Below, piece after piece: positions 23,962-31,977 of a DNA stretch of 48,503 bases. The translations under genes were made by a program, and so were the position numbers. The stretch is from JBCCCJ01 sp039029315 (GTDB lineage Bacteria; Bacteroidota; Bacteroidia; J057), in the NCBI GenBank assembly GCA_039029315.1, contig JBCCGK010000090.1, forward strand, positions 1 to 48,503, written 5' to 3'. How positions within the stretch are numbered: position 1 is the stretch's first letter; the number at the start of each line of letters is the position of its first letter. The notes beneath the pieces are model-generated. The model was not told where the DNA came from and searched no databases. It saw nothing but the letters and a program-made list of their open reading frames with translations.

Positions 23962-25008
23962 ATGTACCGTAGATCATTAGCCAGTATTGCTGAACGAGGA
24001 ATATACGGTGCTATCATCGCTCTTGTATATGCACTTGTCAATCTCGACCAAAGTTGGGGGGTCTTTGCAGGAAGTCTGTTTATCGGGTTTTTGTTAGGAT
24101 TTTCGACGGGATGGCTCGATAGATGGTTGTTTCATACGCGTCTTCGCCGACAGCAGTTCATGATTGTGCTTGTCGTCCGGACGGTGGCTTATGTCTTGGT
24201 GGTTAGCCTGATTCTGCTGGTGGCCCTGGGTGTCTACTTACTACTCGCCAATCAGCAGGGAGTCGGAGAGCTCTGGCGATCACGCATCCTTCAAGGCTGG
24301 ATTGCAGAAGGGTCTTTCTTCTACATGGTTCTGTATAGCCTGGTGGTATTGCTTGTGCTGCAGTTTGTCACCCTGATCTCTCGTCTGCTCGGTCCCAATG
24401 TTCTGATCAACTATCTTCTGGGCCGATACCATCAGGCCAAAGAAGAAGAACGGATCTTCATGTTCATGGATTTGCGCTCCTCTACCACCATCGCCGAGCG
24501 ACTGGGACATCTGAAATGGCACAACTTCCTCAATGATTTCTTTTTTGATATTGCCAAACCTGTGCGACGATTCAGAGGAGAAATCTATCAGTATGTCGGG
24601 GATGAGGTCGTGATCAGTTGGCCGCGAGATGTGGGGGTTCGAAATCTGAATTGTATCAAATGCTTTTTTGGCATTCTGGCCAGAATGGAGGGAAAGCGAG
24701 AACGCTACCTCAAAAAGTATGGATATGAACCCGTCTTCAAATCCGGCTATCATGTTGGGACTGTCGTGATTGGAGAGATTGGAGACTACAAGCGAGACAT
24801 TGTCTTCCACGGAGATACCGTCAATACGGCTTCACGTATCCAGGCGGAGTGTAATCATTATGATCGGCGCTTGCTGTTGTCTAAGCAATTGTTGGACCTC
24901 CTGGACATTCATGGTGTCTATTCCTCTGAGTACCTCGGGAATATTCTGCTGCGTGGCAAGGAGGAAGAAGTGGAACTGTATAGTCTGGACCCGGTGGTGG
25001 AGGTGTGA
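23962..25008 (+). CDS. Membrane class III adenylate/guanylate cyclase
   Basis: The 348-residue protein has four hydrophobic segments (~13-28, 34-50, 68-96, 117-140) and then a class III cyclase domain. Metal-binding aspartates are D170 (FMFMDLRSST) and D214 (YVGDEVVISW). The transition-state residues N288 and R292 lie in GDTVNTASRIQ. The catalytic domain is complete, so it should make a cyclic nucleotide; nucleotide specificity is not certain from sequence. It is transcribed away from the deiodinase-like gene and converges with the ABC permease gene. Confidence 0.9.
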   Translation: MYRRSLASIAERGIYGAIIALVYALVNLDQSWGVFAGSLFIGFLLGFSTGWLDRWLFHTRLRRQQFMIVLVVRTVAYVLVVSLILLVALGVYLLLANQQGVGELWRSRILQGWIAEGSFFYMVLYSLVVLLVLQFVTLISRLLGPNVLINYLLGRYHQAKEEERIFMFMDLRSSTTIAERLGHLKWHNFLNDFFFDIAKPVRRFRGEIYQYVGDEVVISWPRDVGVRNLNCIKCFFGILARMEGKRERYLKKYGYEPVFKSGYHVGTVVIGEIGDYKRDIVFHGDTVNTASRIQAECNHYDRRLLLSKQLLDLLDIHGVYSSEYLGNILLRGKEEEVELYSLDPVVEV

Positions 25009-25141
25009 GGGTCTATGATTGTCCCACTTTATCAGTAGTTCCCAGCATCCTATCACACGCAAGCATCCCCTCTGCACAAAGTATTGGCAGACATCCAAGA
25101 AATTTGACACAGTCATTCTCAGAAACCCTCATCCGCCCTTA

Positions 25142-27790
25142 TCAGGATGGTTCTTTATAAGGGGACAATAATCGGGGAAAAATAATCTTCGAAAAAATAC
25201 TCAAATAGAGCAACAGAAGTACACATAGGATTCCTATAAACTGTATAAGTGAAGTCCCTCCTGCGATGAAAAATATGGATAGAACACCCAATACCACTGA
25301 CGAGATAATACAACTCCAGGTGTAGGCATCTGATTGTTGCTTGTTCCGTTTTTTGGTGAATAAAAAAATCAGCCCGAATAAAACCAACATTGACACATGA
25401 AGATTTCCAATCTCTGTAAACCCATCATTTATTCCCTGTTGGAGTTGAACGGTTTTTTGGAGGGTATTTGACACATAAAAAATGATCGAAGCTACTACGA
25501 TCCCTCCCAGGTAGGTATATAAGAGTGAGGTGTTTCTTTTCTCAGTAATGATATCCAGGTCGAAGACCAAGCAACAGCAAAAGGCCAGATACAGGATGAA
25601 CAAAAAACTGGACTGATGAAATAGGTGATTTTTATTCCAGTATTTTCTGAATATGCTCAAATAGAGTAAATCTCGAATTCGAGGCACTTCATTCACATAA
25701 TGGATCACTTCAGTTAATTTGTCTGCATCCAAATTTTCATATTTGTACAGGTGTTGTTTTCGGCTCTCATCCCCATGTTCTTCAATAATTGAGGCGATGT
25801 CTCTGGCCAAAGAGAGTTCATTCTTGACAACTATATCAGAGTCATCAATAGTATATACTCCATATTTTTCAAAAATGGAGAGTGTATCAATGCTCAATTT
25901 TATGATTTCAATTTGAATGGAAATCAAATCTATATCATCTCTGATGTCAAAAAAGTTATCATCGAAGAGACCGAATTCCTCTTGCAGGAAAGTTTTAACA
26001 TCCATTTCTTCTCCTTCTTCTGATACCATTCTATTCCTGACTATCTCATCTTCAATTTCAAGAGGCGGAAGTTGTTGGAGCTGATCATTTTTGACCAGGT
26101 CCGACTGAGATGAGAATTGTTCAAATAGATTGAGTGTATTCAGTTTTTCCACATAGTCAGCCGTATCATATCTACTGATGATCTCTTCGTTCAGCATGTT
26201 GAAGCCCCAGAAGAATACACATGGGAGCCAGGAAATGAAGATGAATATCAGGACAAGTTGTACAAATCTTTCTGAAATAGAAGTAGGGATTTCTATTTGA
26301 AAGTCATATAACTTTCTCCATCGAGCCAGCATAAAAATGAGGGCCCCTACATAGACCAAAAGAGAGATGTAAAAAATTCTGAACCAATTTATTTGGACCC
26401 CAGTATCTGTTGATATATTATTTTGGACAAACCAACAGCCCAACAGGAAAATGGCTGAGATAGCAATAAGGGAGGTGATATAGGATGCTAATTCTGTTCC
26501 CCAGATAAGTGGGTATCTTTTTATGAGTATGTCCCCAAACCTGTTCAGAAAGTTTGCTTCAATGGCATTTGAATATTGACCCAATGCATTAGATCGATTG
26601 GTATATTTTTCTTTGAGCCTTGGAGCTGCATAAAAATCTCTATACGCAAAACTAATGAGGAAATTTACGCTCGTGAACGCCAGGACAGAAAACAATATGG
26701 ATAGTAACAGTTCATTTGGTGGAAGGAGGGCATCGAGGAGAATAAGTATCAAGCTGATGAACATCAAATGAACGATGCTGATATAGAATAAAAAGTTTTT
26801 TTGGTACCCAACCGATTTTTTTATCGCCACTCTTCGGTAGAATACCGCGAATACGACGAAAAATACTACCACATAGAAGAGTTGTATTTCCAGAGACAAT
26901 GTTGCGTCCAACAGATCTCCCCCTGAATATGAAAACAGCAAGATCCAGGGCAACATCCATATAAGCAGAAAAATGCCCAGAGATTTAAAAAAATGACTGA
27001 TTCCGGTAAAGAAAGACACTGAGGCAACGATCCAAAAGACCCATATCAACAGAAAAATCCGTGTGTAGCCTTCACCTGTTTGAGTCTTTCTCTCGTCAAT
27101 CTCTTCCAACTGTATCAACACCTTTCCAACAGCCAGAATATGATGCTCTGATTCTACTGAAAAAACTTTTTTTAGCTCATGTCCATCTGCGCGAATGTTA
27201 GCCAAAAACTCCTGAGATAAATTCTGATAGTCTGCTTCTATTCTCTCCAGGGAATAGAAGTTTTCAGATTCTATCTCTAACTCACAGTAGCTGCGAGAAG
27301 AAGGCTCAATCTCCAGATCCATATCTATCTCATACTGAAGAATATTCGCAATAGAACAATATTCAACCAATTGCTCTTCAGAAATCACATTCCCAATACG
27401 ATAGTCAACAGTAAGCCAAAAAGTAAAAACAGGTAAGAAAAGGCTAGGAATTATGAGTATTTGAAGAAAAATGACTAAAATCCAATTCCTGCGAAACAGG
27501 AATACATGATTTTCCTGTAATTGCTTCCGAATCCAGGGACCCAACATCCATATCCCACCGATAATCGAAACGGCAGAATAGATAGAGTAGATGGAGGAAT
27601 CCAAGGGAGGAATATTGCTTGGAGTGACCGGAATAATGATTCCTACCAGGAGAGATAAGAGACAAAACAAAAAGACATTTACCCCAACCCCATATCCTCT
27701 TGTATAATAGAGTTCAGGATAGGAATGAAGAATTCCTTGATGGATTGATTTGTTCGTTCCTAAGATTTGATGGAGTAATTTGGTCTTCAC
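25142..27790 (-). CDS. Large duplicated ABC transporter membrane protein
   Basis: I do not recognise a named family. The 882-residue protein has many membrane segments in two similar halves (~1-415 and ~420-882). Each half opens with a YPxLxxT-like motif (YPELYYTR at 24-31; YPLIWGTE at 426-433). Then come membrane segments, a large non-membrane loop (~130-243; ~530-700) and a further cluster of about six segments. The conserved start of each loop is similar (ISEEQLVEYCSIANIL; ISRYDTADYVEKLNTL). It starts with GTG two bases after the ABC ATPase gene, so the pair is an operon. It is probably the full permease of an exporter powered by an ATPase homodimer; the substrate is unknown. Confidence 0.75.
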   Translation of the reverse strand: MKTKLLHQILGTNKSIHQGILHSYPELYYTRGYGVGVNVFLFCLLSLLVGIIIPVTPSNIPPLDSSIYSIYSAVSIIGGIWMLGPWIRKQLQENHVFLFRRNWILVIFLQILIIPSLFLPVFTFWLTVDYRIGNVISEEQLVEYCSIANILQYEIDMDLEIEPSSRSYCELEIESENFYSLERIEADYQNLSQEFLANIRADGHELKKVFSVESEHHILAVGKVLIQLEEIDERKTQTGEGYTRIFLLIWVFWIVASVSFFTGISHFFKSLGIFLLIWMLPWILLFSYSGGDLLDATLSLEIQLFYVVVFFVVFAVFYRRVAIKKSVGYQKNFLFYISIVHLMFISLILILLDALLPPNELLLSILFSVLAFTSVNFLISFAYRDFYAAPRLKEKYTNRSNALGQYSNAIEANFLNRFGDILIKRYPLIWGTELASYITSLIAISAIFLLGCWFVQNNISTDTGVQINWFRIFYISLLVYVGALIFMLARWRKLYDFQIEIPTSISERFVQLVLIFIFISWLPCVFFWGFNMLNEEIISRYDTADYVEKLNTLNLFEQFSSQSDLVKNDQLQQLPPLEIEDEIVRNRMVSEEGEEMDVKTFLQEEFGLFDDNFFDIRDDIDLISIQIEIIKLSIDTLSIFEKYGVYTIDDSDIVVKNELSLARDIASIIEEHGDESRKQHLYKYENLDADKLTEVIHYVNEVPRIRDLLYLSIFRKYWNKNHLFHQSSFLFILYLAFCCCLVFDLDIITEKRNTSLLYTYLGGIVVASIIFYVSNTLQKTVQLQQGINDGFTEIGNLHVSMLVLFGLIFLFTKKRNKQQSDAYTWSCIISSVVLGVLSIFFIAGGTSLIQFIGILCVLLLLYLSIFSKIIFPRLLSPYKEPS

Positions 27791-27792
27791 CC

Positions 27793-29103
27793 TTAGAATA
27801 GTTTTTTGCCAGAATTTGTAATGTCTCTAAAATAGGTAATGGTCAGCAGGTTCCGTTTCAACTGATCAAGGACCATATCACTGGTGACATAATTCTCTGT
27901 TTCTATTTGAAAGGTTCGTCCTGTTATCTGATGACTCTCTATCCACATGGCTTGAGCCAAGATCTCGATCGTTTTGTCTCGATTTTCTCTCACACTAAAT
28001 TCATACATCTGATTCGATGATGGATCTGCTAAGTCAGATAGGCTTCCCCGAAACTTCAAATCACCATCAACAAAAAAATAGAGTTGACTACAGACTTCTT
28101 CTATGGCATGTATATGTTGAGAGCTTAGGACAATCGAAAGCGAGTAAGTAGGATTTTTACTTATCTTTTTTAAATCCTGTAAAAAATTGAATTGAGCTTC
28201 AATATCCAAAAACGCCAAAGGTTCATCCATGATGAGCAGTTTCGGATTCCAGACAAGCGCCTTGGCCAAAGCGAATCTCATCTGATATCCCGAGGAGATT
28301 TCATGCCAGAAGTAATCCTTGTATTTGGCAATTTGTAGTCGATGTAAAATCCAATCGACCTGCTCCCTGTTTTCCTTTCCTTTTAATCCCTTAAGCGCTG
28401 TGTGAAAATGTAAGGTATCTTTCAATCTGCCATGCCAGGGTTTTAGGGTCGCAGGTATATATGCGATCTGATTCTTTATATGCTGCCAACTCGATTTTTC
28501 TAGTGTCAAATGCGGATAAGAAAAAGTACCACTATCCATTCTTAATGATCCTGCAATGATATTTAAGAGGGTTGTTTTTCCCGCAGCATTTTTTCCTGTG
28601 ATCCCTGTAATTTCCCCTAGCTTTAAGGTGATGTCAATGTTTTCGAGCTTAAAGTGGACATTGTTCTTAAAGGATTTGCTGATTCTGTTCCCCTGAAAGA
28701 CTATGTCATAGTTTGGATTTTCTTTCTTCTTTTGTTCTATGTCTCTGTAAAATTTTATTTCATTTTTCTCCTCTTCGGAAAGACTGGAGTGGTCTATATT
28801 CTCCGTATTAGGAATAAAACGATCTACAGTTTTGTCCAGATAATCAAGTATATCACGTTTAATCTTATTGAGTTTTATCTCGCGATTCTCTTCGCTTATG
28901 ATTCCTTGCGTTTTTTCTTCTACATATTGATAATATCTGCTACTTAAGCGAGTGGCATCGTTTTGAATGGATCTTTTCATAAATGAGAATCCCGATCCAA
29001 AATCCAATAGCCTTGTGATCGCTTCCTCATTCCTTGCTTGGGCAATTAACTTTTTTATTTCCGCAGACTCTTCTTGTATCCTGATTATCAGATCATCTTC
29101 CAT
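27793..29103 (-). CDS. ABC transporter ATPase with N-terminal EAD11-like domain
   Basis: The 436-residue protein has two parts. Residues ~12-95 resemble effector-associated domain 11: IKKLIAQARNEEAITRLL, then ATRLSSRYYQYVEE, GIISEENREIKLNKI and ILDYLD. Residues ~135-360 are an ABC ATPase with Walker A GKNAAGKTT (170-178), a degenerate signature SSGYQ (270-274) in place of LSGGQ, Walker B LLIMDEP (289-295) and H-loop H330. EADs are adaptor domains described in prokaryotic conflict and signalling systems. I know of none on a transporter ATPase, so the fusion is unusual. It is first in an operon with the duplicated permease. Confidence 0.8.
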   Translation of the reverse strand: MEDDLIIRIQEESAEIKKLIAQARNEEAITRLLDFGSGFSFMKRSIQNDATRLSSRYYQYVEEKTQGIISEENREIKLNKIKRDILDYLDKTVDRFIPNTENIDHSSLSEEEKNEIKFYRDIEQKKKENPNYDIVFQGNRISKSFKNNVHFKLENIDITLKLGEITGITGKNAAGKTTLLNIIAGSLRMDSGTFSYPHLTLEKSSWQHIKNQIAYIPATLKPWHGRLKDTLHFHTALKGLKGKENREQVDWILHRLQIAKYKDYFWHEISSGYQMRFALAKALVWNPKLLIMDEPLAFLDIEAQFNFLQDLKKISKNPTYSLSIVLSSQHIHAIEEVCSQLYFFVDGDLKFRGSLSDLADPSSNQMYEFSVRENRDKTIEILAQAMWIESHQITGRTFQIETENYVTSDMVLDQLKRNLLTITYFRDITNSGKKLF

Positions 29104-29534
29104 ACACGTAATGAATAAGGGAATGGGGCTTAAAATGGTCTCTTCTGATTGACAAAGTCCATACTTTTTTCGGCAACAAACTGCCGCCGTTTTCCTGTGT
29201 TAGATAGGCATATCATATACTCCACTTCTCATACCGAAATAGAACCTCACAACGATTTGATTGTCAAGCTACTTGTCCTCCTCCTTTGGTGAAAATCATC
29301 AACCGTTTTTCTGCTTGCTTGATTACAAATGATGTTGAGAATTACTCATTCTAATAGTAGAAAATAAGAAGTGAGATGTCTGGGAGAGGTAAAAGTACAT
29401 GAAAAATATCAAAAATACTATGATTTGCCAAAAAATTAGCATAAAATTTCCCCAAGGCGTAAAAAGCGCGCAATCATTCCAGCAGTGAGTCAATAGACTG
29501 GGATTCTGTACCAATCAAAAAATGGCATTTTGAA
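29104..29534. other. Intergenic region upstream of the ABC operon
   Basis: About 430 bp, AT-rich, without a convincing gene; short open frames here lack family features. It presumably holds the promoter of the ABC operon (minus strand), but I find no exact TTTG/TAnnTTTG pair. It ends at mobile element D. Confidence 0.5.
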
Positions 29535-29537
29535 TTA

Positions 29538-29698
29538 GAGACTGTTTAGGAATCTGTGCTGAGAATTTTTATCGTGTATTTTTTTCTCAGGCAAGGCTCT
29601 TTTTTGTTCTCATAGTGGTGCTATGAGAACAAAAAAAGCCGCAGAATGAGGAAAAAAGACGCATACAAAAAATAAGTGACAGATGTTCAAACAGTCTC
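29538..29698 (+). mobile_element. MITE-like element, copy D (161 bp)
   Basis: Flanked by TTA at 29535-29537 and 29699-29701. Ends read GAGACTGTTTAGGAATCTG and CAGATGTTCAAACAGTCTC, giving ~19-bp near-perfect inverted termini. The central hairpin is perfect: TTTTTTGTTCTCATAG / CTATGAGAACAAAAAA with loop TGGTG. The right-hand TTA is the TAA stop codon of the minus-strand methyltransferase gene. Confidence 0.9.
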
Positions 29699-30382
29699 TT
29701 AACCTCCCACCACATAATCCACCCGATAATGCGCATAAGGAAGATCTGGTGCTTGCTCCAAACAACTCACAGAAACATCCAGCCCCTTTGCAATTCTCCC
29801 CAACTCCTTCTCCGACCAAAATTTCCCCATGAGGCTTCTGCCCAACATCAAGTTCAGATGATATTTCATTCTTTGAATCCATGAGGGATAGAAAACGGAC
29901 AAATAGCGCATATCCGGCACATCTCCAATAAAGATTGTGCCTCCAGGAGCCAGCAATCCAAGCATCTCGGTAAGTGCCTGCTTTCCTTTTGAGAAGCTAT
30001 CGAGGTATTGGAAGGAAAAATAAAGATTGATTTTGTCGAAAGGACCGTTTACCACTTCTCCCAATCGTGTAGCATCTCCTTGCAGATAGGATATATTGGT
30101 TCTGGGAAAATGGGACTGGGCTTGCTGAACCAAGCCCTCAGACAAATCTACCCCTACTACTTCCCCACACTTCACTGCTAAGCGGGAACTCAGCATGCCA
30201 TTGCCACAGCAGACATCCAGCAAGCGGTCTTCTGGCTGAAGATCCAAATGCTTGGCAATGTGCTCAGCGATACGATCCAACAGCGCTTCATCAACGCTCA
30301 TCTTTCGGCTATGCCGCGATACCTGCAAATGCGGATCAGTATGATCCTTTGCCTGTCGATCCCAGAAAGCCTGCCAGTCCAA
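29699..30382 (-). CDS. Class I SAM-dependent methyltransferase
   Basis: The ~227-residue protein has SAM-binding motif I LLDVCCGNGMLSSRL, the acidic VVGVDLS at the end of strand 2, and GDATRLGE and NLYFSFQYLD in later motifs. It resembles small-molecule or quinone-type methyltransferases; the substrate is unclear. The start is uncertain: TTG at 30382 (giving MDWQAFWDRQA, preferred), GTG at 30433 or ATG at 30301. The gene follows tatD by about 100 bp and is probably co-transcribed. Its stop codon is shared with the target duplication of mobile element D. Confidence 0.82.
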   Translation of the reverse strand: MDWQAFWDRQAKDHTDPHLQVSRHSRKMSVDEALLDRIAEHIAKHLDLQPEDRLLDVCCGNGMLSSRLAVKCGEVVGVDLSEGLVQQAQSHFPRTNISYLQGDATRLGEVVNGPFDKINLYFSFQYLDSFSKGKQALTEMLGLLAPGGTIFIGDVPDMRYLSVFYPSWIQRMKYHLNLMLGRSLMGKFWSEKELGRIAKGLDVSVSCLEQAPDLPYAHYRVDYVVGG

Positions 30383-30430
30383 ATGATGAGTAGGTTTAAA
30401 GTACTTTGGAATAAATGTTGTTTGGCAAAA

Positions 30431-30454
30431 CACATAGGCACATAGAACACATAG
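30431..30454. repeat. Three short direct repeats (CACATAG) upstream of the methyltransferase
   Basis: CACATAG occurs at 30431-30437, 30439-30445 and 30448-30454. It lies in the tatD/methyltransferase gap, next to ATACCTTATTCCCTTT (30472-30487), a 16-mer that recurs at 43339-43354. It is probably a fragment of a dispersed intergenic repeat rather than a regulatory array. Confidence 0.4.
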
Positions 30455-30485
30455 CGATTTGCTAGTCCCTAATACCTTATTCCCT

Positions 30486-31292
30486 TTATCCTCCCTGCTT
30501 CCCTCCAATCCTCGCTTTGGGAAATACCTGAAGCGCATTGGCATTGGTGATGCGAGCAACTTCATCGTAGGTCGTATTGTGCAGTTCAGCCAGTTTGGCC
30601 CCCACATACTTTGTATAGCTGCTCTCATTTCGCCGGGGTTTGTCCTTTCTGTGTGGAGCAGGTGGGAGATAAGGGCTGTCTGTTTCAAGCACAATGGATT
30701 CCAGTGGAATCTGGCGCACAACTTCTTGCACATCTTTGCGATAGGTGACAATGCCACCGATGCCTAGTTTGAACTGCCCAACAGCCATCACACGCTGAGC
30801 TTGCCCCAAACTCCCGTCAAAACAATGAAAAATCCCACTGAGCTGATCATCCGCATTGGCTTCGATCATGTCGATCACCTCATCAGTGGCGTTTCTTGTA
30901 TGCAGAATGATGGGGAGTTCATATGACTTGGCCCAATCAATGTGTTGCTGGAGGGAGATTTTCTGGATATCCAGGGTCGTTTTGTCCCAATAGAGGTCCA
31001 GACCTGTTTCTCCCACTCCATAGTAGGTATGATCAGGATTGTCCAGATAGGCCTGAACGTGTTCCAGTGTCTGCTCAAATCCCTCCTTCACATCACAAGG
31101 ATGTAGGCCCATCATGGGAAAGAAAAATTCCGGCGCACTGGCGGTCAGTGCCAGCATGGATTCCACAGATTCCAGATCTATGTTGGGCAGGAATACAGCT
31201 TCCAGGACTTCTTGTGCCCGTGCAATGACCTCCTCCTGATCCCGGTCAAATTTCCGACTGTATAAGTGTGAATGTGTATCAATTAGTTTCAT
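30486..31292 (-). CDS. tatD: TatD family metal-dependent DNase
   Basis: The 268-residue TIM-barrel hydrolase has all TatD metal sites: DTHSHL near the N-terminus, GETGLDLYW, ILHTRN, GIFHCFDGS and LETDSPYLPP. Length is normal. TatD proteins are 3'-5' DNases with proposed roles in DNA repair or quality control. The ATG at 31292 overlaps the stop of the upstream gene by one base (TGATG), indicating coupled translation; a GTG one codon earlier is less likely. It is the middle gene of a three-gene operon. Confidence 0.92.
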   Translation of the reverse strand: MKLIDTHSHLYSRKFDRDQEEVIARAQEVLEAVFLPNIDLESVESMLALTASAPEFFFPMMGLHPCDVKEGFEQTLEHVQAYLDNPDHTYYGVGETGLDLYWDKTTLDIQKISLQQHIDWAKSYELPIILHTRNATDEVIDMIEANADDQLSGIFHCFDGSLGQAQRVMAVGQFKLGIGGIVTYRKDVQEVVRQIPLESIVLETDSPYLPPAPHRKDKPRRNESSYTKYVGAKLAELHNTTYDEVARITNANALQVFPKARIGGKQGG

Positions 31293-31867
31293 CACAATCT
31301 TCGTAACAATTCTTCTTTCTTGTCCTCATACTCCAACAAGGACAATTTCCCATCGTTGTAGCGATCGTACAACATGTCTATGGTACGCATGATCTCATCC
31401 CGAAGATTCAGCCAATCCAGTTCGGTCGTGCTGTATTGTTCATAAGAATTGCTCGTAGAAGATTCTTCGAACAATTTATCTGTAACAGGATCAAAACGCG
31501 TCATCCCATCCAGGATGCGCTGAAGCGTTTTGCCCACCTGTTCATTTTTGACAGAAAAGCTATGGGGAACCATTTGGGTCTGTTGATTGGCAAAAACTGT
31601 CAATTTCTTCCCCTTGAGTTGTACCTCCTTGATATCCTCAAATAGAAAAGCACCTCCATCATAGAATAATGAATCTTTGGTCAGAAGAACCACACTGCTG
31701 GAGAAGGTCCCCGAATTGTGATGCATCGCAATCACATCATTGGGACTAGAGATGCGGGTATCTCTGATCAATATCTTTCCCAATTTGACGGCAGGCAGCT
31801 TGGGAGCCTTGAACATCCCGTTTTTTTCATCATGCGGGAATTTTTCTTTGAGATAATCTGTGTACAT
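31292..31867 (-). CDS. Hypothetical protein with PH-like core and SHOCT-like tail
   Basis: I do not recognise a named family for the 191-residue protein. The middle (~25-120) is beta-rich and looks PH-like (VVLLTKDSLFYDGGAFLFEDIKEV, quoted only as a landmark up to FYDGG). The C-terminus (~155-191) resembles a SHOCT motif: MLYDRYNDGKLSLLEYEDKK. No signal peptide or membrane segment is seen, so it is probably cytoplasmic. It is first in an operon with tatD, and a good -7 promoter box lies 17 nt upstream. Confidence 0.7.
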   Translation of the reverse strand: MYTDYLKEKFPHDEKNGMFKAPKLPAVKLGKILIRDTRISSPNDVIAMHHNSGTFSSSVVLLTKDSLFYDGGAFLFEDIKEVQLKGKKLTVFANQQTQMVPHSFSVKNEQVGKTLQRILDGMTRFDPVTDKLFEESSTSNSYEQYSTTELDWLNLRDEIMRTIDMLYDRYNDGKLSLLEYEDKKEELLRRL

Positions 31868-31884
31868 AATGCTTTGCTGTAGGG

Positions 31885-31892
31885 CAAAGATA
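31885..31892 (-). promoter_or_regulatory. Candidate -7 promoter element (TATCTTTG on minus strand)
   Basis: It is an exact TAnnTTTG match on the minus strand, 17 nt upstream of the ATG at 31867. A partial TTG lies 21 nt further upstream. It would drive the PH/SHOCT-tatD-methyltransferase operon. Confidence 0.5.
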
Positions 31893-31977
31893 CGGCCAGA
31901 AAATGGCTTAAGGCAAGCACTGTATCTTTTGTTTTTGCCAGCATTATGTAGCCAAACCCTCCCAAACGATTATCAAG

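Noticed and set aside
29587..29636. Element hairpin as an intrinsic terminator
   Set aside because: The stem is followed by A residues, with T residues on the 5' arm on both strands. There is no T-tract after the stem.
29610..29882. Open frame across element D into the methyltransferase gene
   Set aside because: It uses a different frame from the methyltransferase and owes its end to the inserted element.
30431..30454. Three CACATAG units as a CRISPR or operator array
   Set aside because: Units are only 7 bp with 1-2 bp spacing and no cas genes; more like a fragment of a dispersed repeat.
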